A program made the translations under genes and the position numbers. From positions 1 through 64,000 of the forward strand of contig NZ_JADHDY010000018.1 of NCBI RefSeq assembly GCF_016820535.1: a DNA stretch of 64,000 bases, written 5' to 3'. Of this stretch, positions 8,673-16,320 are shown one piece after another (positions within the stretch are counted from its first letter, which is position 1; each line of letters opens with the position of its first letter). Source of the DNA: Sporosarcina beigongshangi. GTDB lineage: Bacteria; Actinomycetota; Actinomycetes; Actinomycetales; Micrococcaceae. The notes beneath the pieces are model-generated. The model worked only from the letters and a program-made list of their open reading frames with translations, made no database searches and was not told the DNA's origin.

Positions 8673-8810
8673 GTCGGCTACGCTCGGGCCGATTCATTTG
8701 CCAACCCTTCACCGACCACCTGGCGCTACACCGTCCGGGACGATGTTTCACTCCTTGACGGCACCGCGCTGACCGCCAATGGCGTGGTGGTCTCAATGCA
8801 CCGCCACAGC
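8673..8810 (+). pseudogene. Remnant of a family 5 solute-binding protein (oligopeptide ABC transporter)
   Basis: Translation directly after the TGA at 8670 contains TTWRYTVRDDVSLLDGTALTANGVVVSMHR. This matches the block T-x-Y-x-F-x-L-R-x-x-V-x-F-x-D-G-x-P-x-x-A-x-D-V-x-x-S-x-x-R near the N-terminal third of DppA/OppA-type binding proteins. Only ~40 residues remain; no signal peptide or later domain exists. It merges without a stop into an ABC ATPase fragment, so an internal deletion joined pieces of a former operon. Confidence 0.55.
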
Positions 8811-8960
8811 GCGTCGATGATTGCCGGTGACCACATCAGCTCCCCGCAAGTGCTCATTTGTCATGAGCCCACCACTGACCTTGACGTGACAACCTGGGCG
8901 GAGCCCATGCCGTTCATCCCCCATGACCTTAACGTGGCCGCATCTCTGTGGACAGGAGGA
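8811..8960 (+). pseudogene. Remnant of an oligopeptide ABC transporter ATPase (DppD-like)
   Basis: In the same frame as the binding-protein fragment the translation continues SPQVLICHEPTTDLDVTTWAE and then MPFIPHDLNVAASLW. These correspond to the Walker B/D-loop segment (P-x-x-L-I-A-D-E-P-T-T-A-L-D-V-T) and the H-loop segment (LLFITHDLGVVA) of DppD/OppD. The Walker B aspartate is histidine here, and Walker A and the signature motif are gone. The fragment cannot be functional. Confidence 0.6.
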
Positions 8961-8983
8961 CCGTGCAGTGCAGGCGCCCGGTC

Positions 8984-9240
8984 CGGCAAATGGTGTTCCC
9001 GGACCCGCAACTGGATCCGCGCATCAAGGCCGGCAAGCGCATTCAGGACGCCCGCCACCTGCATGCAAAGCTCGCGTCCGCAGATTCACGGAGGCGGTCC
9101 TGGAACTGCTCGACCAGGTGGACTTGACGGCACTGCACGCCGACGCCAGACCCCCACTCTCTCGGGAGGGCCTGCCGTCCTGGCACAGGTTCTGGACGCG
9201 GTGTCGACATCTGCCGCGCACGCGGCCCGACGGTGCTGTC
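8984..9240 (+). pseudogene. Remnant of a second ABC ATPase (DppF-like), frameshifted
   Basis: One frame gives QMVFPDPQLDPRIKAGKRI, matching the Q-loop segment Q-M-V-F-Q-D-P-x-x-S-L-x-P-R of DppF/OppF. Another frame then gives VLELLDQVDLTALHADARPP, matching the segment L-L-x-x-V-G-L that precedes the signature motif. A third frame contains a short VLAQVLDAV stretch. The order is correct for a DppF-type ATPase but the frame changes at least twice. It completes the picture of a decayed peptide-import operon. Confidence 0.55.
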
Positions 9241-9296
9241 CATCAGCCACATACGACGGCGTGCAATGCGACTGCCAGCGGAGCCCCAAAAGAAGC

Positions 9297-9355
9297 GGCG
9301 CCGGCTCCCGGTCGCGAACCCGCGAATGCGGGAATCAACGATGGGAGCCGGCGCC
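9297..9355 (-). terminator. Long inverted repeat, likely terminator of the minus-strand hypothetical gene
   Basis: GGCGCCGGCTCCC at 9297-9309 pairs perfectly with GGGAGCCGGCGCC at 9343-9355. Inside lies a second small hairpin, CCCGC-GAAT-GCGGG (9319-9332). On the minus strand the stem is followed by GCTTCTTTTGG, a short U-rich run. It lies 47 bp past the stop at 9403. It also separates that gene from the decayed region. Confidence 0.6.
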
Positions 9356-9402
9356 GGAAAACCTGGTCTGCGTCGGGGCAGCCGACTGCGCGCGAGCAGG
9401 CG

Positions 9403-10356
9403 CTAGCGGGACTTCTTCATGGGACTCTGCCCGGTACCGGTCTTTGGCGCAGACTTGGGTGCGGTGGCTGGAACATTCGCCTTGCCGGCATCTTCGCCCT
9501 TGTTCCCCGCGCCGGTCGTCGGGACGGCCGCCCCGCCGGGCTTCTTGCTTGCCGCCACGTCTTCCTTGGCGGATCCAGGGGTTGCGGAGGCAGGGCCGTT
9601 GGCAGCGGGCGCTGGTGCCTTTCCTTCGGAAGAGGGGGTGGACGGGGCCCCGGCTGCACCTCGGGAGTCGGCGGCCGAGTCGCCGGTGTCCTTCCCGAGA
9701 TCATCCATGAGCATCGCGATGCCGGACTCGGCAATCTCGCCCGTTGCGGTGCCGTCGGCCGGTGTTCCGGCCCCGGCGCCAGATGCGGCGCCTGCATCAG
9801 CGGCCGCGCTTGGTGAGGAAGACTCCACAAGCTGTGCGGGCGCGCCGGGAGCAAGGGCCGCCGTGGAGGCGGCCAGCAGCGAACTGCGGTGCCTTCGGGC
9901 GTCGGCCAGCTGGAACAGCCGCGCACCCGCCGCCAGGTCACCCTCCTGCTGCAGGAGTGCGCCGGCGGCCATCAGCGCCTCGGCAGCCACGGAATTCTCC
10001 CGGTAGTCCAAGTAGGCGCCGGCCGCTGGTTCTGCGCTGATCTCATTGATGCGGGCACTAACACGCTGGGCATCGTCCAGGGAGTAGCCGTGCCCCAATT
10101 CGTAGACCTCGTGGTACAGGCGGCTGTAGTTTTCCTCGCGGAAGTCCATGGAATCGTCCAGGCGCCGTTTCAGCTCGGACTGCTCGGCCGGCGACAGGTC
10201 GTCAACCTCGAGTCCCAGCCGGTGCGCAAATTCGCGCAGGTACGAGGCGCTGGCCAGGGGCATCCCGCCGGGTTCGGCAGCATAGGCAACTGTCGCCAGC
10301 GGTTCCTGCCGGGCAGGTGAGAATAGGTCGAGAAATTTGCGGAACAGGGTGTTCAT
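9403..10356 (-). CDS. Hypothetical protein with Ala/Gly/Pro-rich C-terminal half
   Basis: 317 residues, not recognised. The first ~170 are mixed and probably helical (FRKFLDLFSPARQEP, LSPAEQSELKRRLDDSMDFREEN, AEALMAAGALLQQEGDLAAGARLFQLADARR), the last with a tetratricopeptide-like look. The remaining ~145 are low-complexity Ala, Gly, Pro, Ser and Lys, ending in the basic MKKSR. No signal peptide or membrane segment is seen. Start is the ATG at 10356 with GGAGG 4 bp upstream; an ATG 21 bp earlier lacks a ribosome site. A terminator-like hairpin follows. Function unknown. Confidence 0.75.
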   Translation of the reverse strand: MNTLFRKFLDLFSPARQEPLATVAYAAEPGGMPLASASYLREFAHRLGLEVDDLSPAEQSELKRRLDDSMDFREENYSRLYHEVYELGHGYSLDDAQRVSARINEISAEPAAGAYLDYRENSVAAEALMAAGALLQQEGDLAAGARLFQLADARRHRSSLLAASTAALAPGAPAQLVESSSPSAAADAGAASGAGAGTPADGTATGEIAESGIAMLMDDLGKDTGDSAADSRGAAGAPSTPSSEGKAPAPAANGPASATPGSAKEDVAASKKPGGAAVPTTGAGNKGEDAGKANVPATAPKSAPKTGTGQSPMKKSR

Positions 10357-10488
10357 GGGGGCCTCCAGGGGTTGCACTGCCCTTCAATCTTCCCAGCTTT
10401 GCGGCGCCGAAGCCCGTGGAGGCTTAGTGATACTTAACGCACTTGTTTCACGGCCATGGCTGATGGGACTGGCCCCGCTGATCCGAAG

Positions 10489-11319
10489 CTACCCCTTCTC
10501 CCTGAACTGCGACTCGTATCCTGCACGGGCGGAGTGGTTGACCTGCTTGACCTGGTTGGGGACCATGAGCCGGTACATGAGGTCCCTCAGTGGGCGGGGC
10601 AGGATGTTGACCGCCCGGTTCAGCGGTCCGATGTAGCCTGGCACGGTGACTTCAAAGCGGGGCCGCTCGAGGGTGCGCAACACGGCGGCTGCAACGTCCT
10701 CGGGTGCCAGCAGCCGGGCGGTACCCGAGCCTGTTCCCACCGCCAGCTCGGTGTCCACCACGGCAGGCATGATCACGGAGATCCTGACGGGGGAGCGGTG
10801 CAGTTCCGCACGCACCGACTTCAGGTAGCCCAGGACTCCGTGCTTGCTGGCCCCATAGCTGGCCTCACCCGGCGTGGGCAGGATCGACGACGCCGAGGCA
10901 ATCGTGATGATGTGGCCGCTGCCACGGGCCACCATGCCCGGGGCCACAAGCTTGACGCCTCGGATGACGCCCAGAAGGTTGACAGCGACCTGGGCACAGG
11001 CCACGGCGTCGGGTTCGTCGTCGTATTTCCCCACCCACATGATGCCCGCGTTGTTGACCAGGATGTCGATGGCTCCCAACTCTTCCCGCACCATGGCCAG
11101 GAATGCGGCAAAGGAGGCCGGGCTTGTCACGTCGAGTTCGACGCCGAGCACGGTCCCCCCGAGTGCGTCGGCCGTGGCGCGGACCGCGTCCAGGTCCCTG
11201 TCGCCGATGGCCACCTTGGCCCCGGCGTCGGCCAGTGCCCGGGCGATTTCCCGGCCGATGCCCCTGGCGCCGCCGGTGACCGCCGCCGTCTTCCCGGAGA
11301 GGGTGAAGACCTCACTCAT
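10489..11319 (-). CDS. Short-chain dehydrogenase/reductase
   Basis: Classical SDR of 276 residues: TGGARGIG cofactor motif near residue 16, NNAG, catalytic serine in IASASS and YGASK (Tyr-x-x-x-Lys). A ~70-residue C-terminal extension ends with an amphipathic region (LPRPLRDLMYRLM). The reductase family oxidises or reduces an alcohol/ketone with NAD(P). Its ATG at 11319 overlaps the end of the upstream monooxygenase gene by 8 bp, so the two are co-translated. A monooxygenase plus SDR pair suits oxidation of a ketone, or of an alcohol first made into a ketone. Substrate unknown. Confidence 0.9.
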   Translation of the reverse strand: MSEVFTLSGKTAAVTGGARGIGREIARALADAGAKVAIGDRDLDAVRATADALGGTVLGVELDVTSPASFAAFLAMVREELGAIDILVNNAGIMWVGKYDDEPDAVACAQVAVNLLGVIRGVKLVAPGMVARGSGHIITIASASSILPTPGEASYGASKHGVLGYLKSVRAELHRSPVRISVIMPAVVDTELAVGTGSGTARLLAPEDVAAAVLRTLERPRFEVTVPGYIGPLNRAVNILPRPLRDLMYRLMVPNQVKQVNHSARAGYESQFREKG

Positions 11320-12748
11320 TGCCGGTACCCGCCGGCTGTTGGGCGGCCGTGCCCGCGGACTGCGCCGGCTGGACCAGTCCGGCACCGGCGCGCCTGCGCC
11401 CGCGGCGGCGTTCCCGCCCGAGGTCCCAGAGATAGTGGTCGAAGTCCACCTCCATGGTGTGCCGCGGAGAAGCATAGAACTGGCGTTTGTTGCGCCGGTG
11501 GTCACGCTCCATCCGGACGCGGATTTCGTGGGCGGGCGGCAACGCACACCGCCCCGTCAGAATCTCGGCAACCCAGACCGCCTGCGCTTCCGCCACCGGC
11601 ATCACGGCGCCCACGGGCTGGGCCAGTCCAATGAAGAACAGTCCCGGCAGTCCGGGGTGCACTGTGCGCTTCCACAGCGGGAGGTCGTTGGCTTCGGCGG
11701 AGACCAGGGCCGGATCGAAGAACGGGAAGGACACCTTGTAGCCGGTGGCCCAGACGAGCAGGTCGGCCTGTGCCCTCGTGCCGTCGACGAACACCACGTC
11801 ACTGCCCTCAAAGCGGTCGATCCCCGGGTGCACCTTCACCCGGCCGGCGGCGATGCGGGCCCGGATGGAATCCGACTGCACCGGGTGGGACTGACCGGGC
11901 TTGTGGTTGGGCACGGGCAGTCCGTAGCGGCGCAGCGGGCCGGAGGCGATCGCGCCAATGCGCAGGCGCAACCCCGTCACCCACCAGGGCAGCCACCCGG
12001 GCAGCGCCACCTGGTCGCTGGGCTTGCCCAGGATTGACTTCCGCAGCACCCATTGGCCCCGGCGGATCGACAGGGCAACATTGTTGGCCCGGAACGAGCC
12101 TTCCACCGCAATGTCCAGGGCCGAATTTCCGGAGCCGACCACCACCACGTCCCGCCCCTCCAACTGGTCTCCGGAGCGGTAGCTGTGGGCATGGATCTGT
12201 TCCCCGTCAAAGGTCCCGGGGTAGCCGGGGTCCGGCCATTGCGGGTCCCAATGATGGCCGTTGGCCACCAGCACGGCGTCGTAGCGGCCGGTGGATTCCC
12301 CGTCAGGGCCGCTCGTGCGCACGAGCCAGCCGCCGTCGTCGTCCCGGGAAACTTCTTCAACCGCGGTGTTGAAAGCTATGGTCCGGCGGACATTGAAATG
12401 GTCAACATACCGCTCAAAATAGGCGTGCACGAGGTCGTGCCGGGGATAGGGTGGGTAATCGGCGGGCATGGGAAAGTCGGAAAACGCCATGCGGGGCCCG
12501 GAGGTGTTGATCTCAAGGGTCTCGTAGCAGGCGGATTGGCCGTTGGGGTTGTCCAGCAGCCAGTTTCCGCCGATCGCACTGCCGCGTTCAAAGCAGTCGA
12601 AGGGGATGCCGGCGGCGTGCAGTGCCTTGGCGGCGGCGATCCCTGACGGGCCCGCCCCGATGACTGCGGTACGGGGCAGTGAGTCGTCGACGGGGATGGG
12701 GGCGGTGACGGCATCGGCCAGGTCGCCGGGTTTCACGAGGTATGCCAT
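11312..12748 (-). CDS. Flavin-containing monooxygenase (FMO / Baeyer-Villiger type)
   Basis: 478 residues, class B flavoprotein monooxygenase. FAD-binding AVIGAGPSGIAAAKAL is at 28-43, NADPH-binding VVVGSGNSALDIA at 202-214, and between them the FMO fingerprint-like FDGEQIHAHSYR (180-191). The C-terminal ATGYKVSFPFFD matches the second FMO family block. It inserts one oxygen atom from O2 into a ketone, amine or sulfur compound. ATG 12748 follows a good -10 box by only 7 bp, so the mRNA is probably leaderless; no ribosome site is visible. A divergent TetR gene and an operator over this promoter give its control. Confidence 0.9.
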   Translation of the reverse strand: MAYLVKPGDLADAVTAPIPVDDSLPRTAVIGAGPSGIAAAKALHAAGIPFDCFERGSAIGGNWLLDNPNGQSACYETLEINTSGPRMAFSDFPMPADYPPYPRHDLVHAYFERYVDHFNVRRTIAFNTAVEEVSRDDDGGWLVRTSGPDGESTGRYDAVLVANGHHWDPQWPDPGYPGTFDGEQIHAHSYRSGDQLEGRDVVVVGSGNSALDIAVEGSFRANNVALSIRRGQWVLRKSILGKPSDQVALPGWLPWWVTGLRLRIGAIASGPLRRYGLPVPNHKPGQSHPVQSDSIRARIAAGRVKVHPGIDRFEGSDVVFVDGTRAQADLLVWATGYKVSFPFFDPALVSAEANDLPLWKRTVHPGLPGLFFIGLAQPVGAVMPVAEAQAVWVAEILTGRCALPPAHEIRVRMERDHRRNKRQFYASPRHTMEVDFDHYLWDLGRERRRGRRRAGAGLVQPAQSAGTAAQQPAGTGNE

Positions 12749-12755
12749 GTGAGTA

Positions 12756-12784
12756 GTATTACACTGAAAATATTGGTTTCCAAT
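12756..12784 (-). promoter_or_regulatory. Promoter of the FMO operon with overlapping palindromic TetR-type operator
   Basis: On the minus strand TTGGAA (12783-12778) and TAATAC (12761-12756) are 16 bp apart, a good sigma-70-like promoter. The start codon begins at 12748, about where transcription should start, so the transcript is leaderless or nearly so. ATTGG-TTT-CCAAT (12772-12784) is a perfect 5-bp-arm palindrome lying over the -35 box, a fitting site for the divergent TetR protein. The surrounding 65 bp are strikingly AT-rich for this genome. Confidence 0.6.
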
Positions 12785-12814
12785 TAGTTTTTTTGGCCGA
12801 AAGGATGACCGCGC

Positions 12815-13465
12815 ATGAGGCCTGACTTCCCAGTCGAACCCGGCCTGTGGCACGGCACCGAGCGGAACACCCGGGACCAGGAACGCAAGCGCCGGCTCCT
12901 GGATGCGGCGTTGGAGCTGTATGGCACCCAGGGCTACCGCGCCACCACCGTCCACGCCGTGTGCCAGAGCGCCAGGGTCTCCACGCGCTCCTTCTACGAG
13001 CTGTACGCCGACCAGGGGGAACTGCTGACCCGGCTGTACCTCGACCTGAACAACGAGGTCCTGGACGCCATCGCCGCCCGCACCGTGTTGCCGGCCGCGG
13101 ATGCCCTCAGTGCCGTGAAGGCGCTTGTGGCGGCTGCGCTCGGGCCCATGCTCGAGGATGAGCGCAAGGCCCGCGTGCTCCAGGTGGAGGTGGTCGGCGT
13201 CTCTCAGGCACTCGCCCGTGAACGCCGCCTCACCACGCGGAGGATGGCCGCGGCCGTCGATGCGGCCTTTGACGACATTGCCGCCGCCGGCCTGATCGAG
13301 GCCGCGCCCAAGGGCCTGACCAGCCTGATCCTGATCGGGGGCATCACTGAGGCCCTCGTGCAGCGGGTGGAGACCAAGCCTTCCCAGCGCGAATCCAAGG
13401 CCGAATTCATCGAACAGGTGGCCCAGGTGATCGTGCGCATGACCGGCACCGGCACGCCCCGGTAG
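12815..13465 (+). CDS. TetR-family regulator divergent from FMO operon
   Basis: 216 residues. The N-terminal helix-turn-helix is in residues ~20-65 (RRLLDAALELYGTQGYRATTVHAVCQSARVSTRSFYELYADQ), with R in place of the usual TTV-x-x-IA pattern partly conserved. The rest is an all-helical ligand-binding domain. ATG 12815 has AAAGGA about 10 bp upstream. It probably represses the divergent FMO-SDR operon through the ATTGG-TTT-CCAAT palindrome and releases it when the FMO substrate is present; this is inferred from position. A strong hairpin follows the stop. Confidence 0.9.
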   Translation: MRPDFPVEPGLWHGTERNTRDQERKRRLLDAALELYGTQGYRATTVHAVCQSARVSTRSFYELYADQGELLTRLYLDLNNEVLDAIAARTVLPAADALSAVKALVAAALGPMLEDERKARVLQVEVVGVSQALARERRLTTRRMAAAVDAAFDDIAAAGLIEAAPKGLTSLILIGGITEALVQRVETKPSQRESKAEFIEQVAQVIVRMTGTGTPR

Positions 13466-13478
13466 GCCCTTCCCCAGT

Positions 13479-13527
13479 ACGACGGCGGCAGGTGCCTTCG
13501 CGCTGGCAGGGCACCTGCCGCCGTCGT
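13479..13527. terminator. Strong bidirectional hairpin between convergent genes
   Basis: ACGACGGCGGCAGGTGCC (13479-13496) and its exact reverse complement (13510-13527) form an 18-bp stem with a 13-nt loop. Flanking CCCCAGTA and TTATTGGGG can extend it imperfectly. It lies between the convergent TetR and mtnN genes, so it can end both transcripts. There is no clear U-tract. Confidence 0.75.
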
Positions 13528-13573
13528 GCGTTATTGGGGAAGCCGCGGAAGGAACATTCCGCGCAGGGGAGTG

Positions 13574-14359
13574 CTAGGAAACGGCGGGTGCGGCGTCCCG
13601 GCCGGCCGCCTTCGCGGCGGACCAGGCAGCCACCGCCGCAATGGCAATCTCGGCCGAGCGCTCGGCGGCGTCGTCGACGTGGGTGGCAAAGTCGGCATTC
13701 GCTGCCGGGCCGCAGAGGTCGGAGATGCCGCGGATGGCCAGGAACGGCGCCCCGTGGACGTGGGCCGTCTGGGCGATGGCTGAGGATTCCATGTCGGTCG
13801 AGAGCACCTGGTCAAAGTGGCCCTTGATGGCGACGGCGCGTTCCTGGTCCACGAACTTGTAGCTCGAGACCATGAGGCCGCGGTGCACCGTTTTCACCAG
13901 CAGTGTGGCGGACAGGTCCACGGCGCCGGCGGCGAGCACGGCCTCCGGCACAGGGTAGGAAACCGGCATGCCGGGAACCTGGCCCAGCTGGTAGCCGAAA
14001 GCCTGTGCGTCGGCGTCGGCGTTGATGGTGTCGGTGCCGATGACAACGTCACCGACGCGGACGTCGTCGCCCAGGCCGCCGGCCGTGCCTGCACTGATGA
14101 CCAGCGGCAACGGGCCGCCGCGGTTGGTGCGGTCAGCGTGGAGCAGTGCGGACGTGGCAGCGCCGGCAGCATTCACCAAGCCGATCCCGCCCTGGACGAA
14201 CAGAATGCGGGCATCGCCCAGCAGGCCCGTGCGCTGGACGGAGTGGCCCACCCGGACGGGGCCGCTGACGGAGACGGCGCGCTGCAGGAAGGGGGTGATT
14301 TCCTCTTCCATGGCGGCGATGACCACCACATCGACAGGTGCCGGGGACAGGGTGCTCAC
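13574..14359 (-). CDS. mtnN: 5'-methylthioadenosine/S-adenosylhomocysteine nucleosidase
   Basis: Cleaves MTA and SAH (and 5'-deoxyadenosine) to adenine and the thioribosyl product; with LuxS it recycles SAH and yields the AI-2 precursor. Family blocks: [13 protein letters not shown] at the N terminus, [31 protein letters not shown] and [12 protein letters not shown] with the catalytic aspartate. I chose GTG 14359, whose GTGA overlaps the luxS stop by 4 bp; the open frame extends further but inside luxS. At 261 residues it is about 30 longer than E. coli Pfs, mostly an Ala-rich C-terminal helix. Confidence 0.92.
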   Translation of the reverse strand: MSTLSPAPVDVVVIAAMEEEITPFLQRAVSVSGPVRVGHSVQRTGLLGDARILFVQGGIGLVNAAGAATSALLHADRTNRGGPLPLVISAGTAGGLGDDVRVGDVVIGTDTINADADAQAFGYQLGQVPGMPVSYPVPEAVLAAGAVDLSATLLVKTVHRGLMVSSYKFVDQERAVAIKGHFDQVLSTDMESSAIAQTAHVHGAPFLAIRGISDLCGPAANADFATHVDDAAERSAEIAIAAVAAWSAAKAAGRDAAPAVS

Positions 14360-14823
14360 GCGGTGACCTGCTCCCACTCGGCACGCTTGGCCAGGAAGGC
14401 CCGGGCGGCATCCTGTGCGCCGGACAGCGAGTGGTTCTCGCCCCATCCGCACTGGACCTCATTGGCGGCAGGCACCTCCGTGGCGTCCAGGACGTCCGTC
14501 AGGGTGGCTTCGACCAGGTCCATGACGGCGGGCAGGTCCGGTTCGCCCTGCAGGATGAGGTAGTAGCCGGTCTGGCATCCCATGGGGGAGAAGTCCACAA
14601 CGGCGCCCGAGTGGTTGCGGGAGTGCTCGGCAAAAAGGTGCTCGAGCGAGTGGACGGCAGGCATCTCCAGGTGGGCCACGTTGGGCTGGGTGAAACGCAC
14701 GTCATATTTGGTAATGACATCCCCGTGCGGGAACGCCTTGCGGTCCGCCACGCGAATGTAGGGGGCCGCCACGGTGCGGTGGTCGAGGTTGAACGACTCC
14801 ACGTTCATGCGTTCGAGGTTCAT
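14356..14823 (-). CDS. luxS: LuxS, S-ribosylhomocysteine lyase
   Basis: Converts S-ribosylhomocysteine to homocysteine and DPD, the AI-2 precursor. 155 residues, normal length. Metal ligands H58 and H62 with catalytic E61 ([11 protein letters not shown]), C83 (MGCQTGYY) and the third metal ligand C125 (VQCGWGE) are all present. GAAGG lies 7 bp before the ATG, and a TAAAAT -10-like box lies at 14887-14892 on the minus strand. It is the first gene of a two-gene operon with mtnN, so the complete SAH-to-homocysteine detoxification path is encoded by one transcript. Confidence 0.97.
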   Translation of the reverse strand: MNLERMNVESFNLDHRTVAAPYIRVADRKAFPHGDVITKYDVRFTQPNVAHLEMPAVHSLEHLFAEHSRNHSGAVVDFSPMGCQTGYYLILQGEPDLPAVMDLVEATLTDVLDATEVPAANEVQCGWGENHSLSGAQDAARAFLAKRAEWEQVTA

Positions 14824-15041
14824 GTTTTAGCCTTCAGGGTGGGTGGTGCGGCAGGAGTGTCTCCGTGTCGCCGGGCGCTGCCTTACATTTTAGCCCTGTC
14901 CCACGGGCCCGCTGGCCTCGGGCAGCCCCGTGGCCTAGTGTTGGCTGGGGCGGCCCATGCCGGCGGCCCAGCCAGATTCACGGACGGGACGGCCCGTTTG
15001 TACATGCGACACGGGGACGGCCCCGTGGAACAGGTAGCCCC

Positions 15042-16253
15042 ATGGTCTCCCCAACTGCACGCTCCATTTTTACGCGAACCGCCCTCATGCGGATCGCCAT
15101 CGGCTGGGGCTCGGTTGCAGCCCTCATGCTCGCCGCGCCGCTGCTGGACCCCCCGGTGCCCACACCGCTGCTGGCCACAGCCCTGGCCGCCATCGTCGCA
15201 GTCATCCTCATCTGCTCCTTCGGCGTGGTGCACGAGGCCGAACATCTCGCCCGGCGCCTGGGCGACCCCTACGGGTCCCTCGTCCTGACGCTGTCGATTG
15301 TGCTGATCGAGGTGGTGCTGATCTCCGCCGTCATGCTGGGCCCGGGCGAGCACGCCACGATAGCCCGCGACTCCGTGTTTGCGGTGTCCATGATCATCCT
15401 CAACGGCGTGATCGGCCTGTCCCTGCTGGTGGGCGGGCTCAGGCACGGCGGCCTGCGCCACAACCGTGCGGGCACGTCGGCATACTTCGCGATGGTCATC
15501 GTGCTGGCCGCCCTCGCCTTTGCCCTGCCCGCGCTGGTGGGCGACGGCGGCTCGTACCTCACCGGCCAGGCCGTGCTCGTCGCCGTGTTGTCCATGGGGC
15601 TGTACGCCTTTTTCCTGGCCCGCCAAATGGGCCCGCAGGCCGGCGACTTCACCGAGGTGGACCCTCGCCTGCCTGCCGCACCCGCCGTGCATGGCGCCGG
15701 CCTGGATCCCACCGGCCAAGCCATGTCCGACGGCGCACCCTCCCCGGCTGCCGATCTCTCCAATGCGCGCCGGCCCATTGCCGAGATCCTGGCCCAGCAC
15801 CGCGCGGAGGTGCTGTTGCGCTTGGGCCTGCTGGTGGTCACGGTGCTTCCCATCGTGTTGCTTTCGCATGACATGGCCTCCCTCCTTGATGATGGACTGG
15901 GCCGTGCCGGTGCACCCGTGGCACTCTCCGGCATCCTGATTGCGATGATCGTGTTCCTGCCGGAAACCATCACCACGATCCGGGCGGCACTGGCAGGTGA
16001 GGCGCAGCGCGTCAGCAACCTCTGCCACGGCGCTCTCGTCTCCACCGTGGGCCTGACGATTCCTGCAGTGCTGCTGATCGGTCTGTTCACGCAGCAAACC
16101 GTTACCCTCGGCGAGTCGCCGGCAAACCTGCTTCTCCTGGGCGTCACCCTGCTGCTGTCGGTCACCACCTTCGCCGCGAAAAAGGCGACGGCCATGCACG
16201 GCGCAGCCCACCTTGCGGTCTTTGCCGTCTACGGCATGGTGGTCTTCTCCTGA
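15042..16253 (+). CDS. chaA: ChaA-type calcium/sodium:proton antiporter
   Basis: 403 residues with about eleven hydrophobic helices. The duplicated cation-exchanger motif is present: SFGVVHEAEHLARRLGDPYGSLVLTLSIVLIEV in the first half and VALSGILIAMIVFLPETITTIRAALAGEAQR in the second, including the conserved glutamates. A hydrophilic acidic/proline loop (~residues 195-255) separates the halves. It exports Ca2+ or Na+ in exchange for protons. I start at ATG 15042; the open frame extends upstream with no family likeness. A MocR regulator gene follows 67 bp later on the same strand. Confidence 0.9.
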   Translation: MVSPTARSIFTRTALMRIAIGWGSVAALMLAAPLLDPPVPTPLLATALAAIVAVILICSFGVVHEAEHLARRLGDPYGSLVLTLSIVLIEVVLISAVMLGPGEHATIARDSVFAVSMIILNGVIGLSLLVGGLRHGGLRHNRAGTSAYFAMVIVLAALAFALPALVGDGGSYLTGQAVLVAVLSMGLYAFFLARQMGPQAGDFTEVDPRLPAAPAVHGAGLDPTGQAMSDGAPSPAADLSNARRPIAEILAQHRAEVLLRLGLLVVTVLPIVLLSHDMASLLDDGLGRAGAPVALSGILIAMIVFLPETITTIRAALAGEAQRVSNLCHGALVSTVGLTIPAVLLIGLFTQQTVTLGESPANLLLLGVTLLLSVTTFAAKKATAMHGAAHLAVFAVYGMVVFS

Positions 16254-16320
16254 CGCCGCCCGCGCAATCTGCAGTAACACCCAGGCGACAAAAGCGGTAA
16301 CGCTATCTAGGCTTGCCGTT

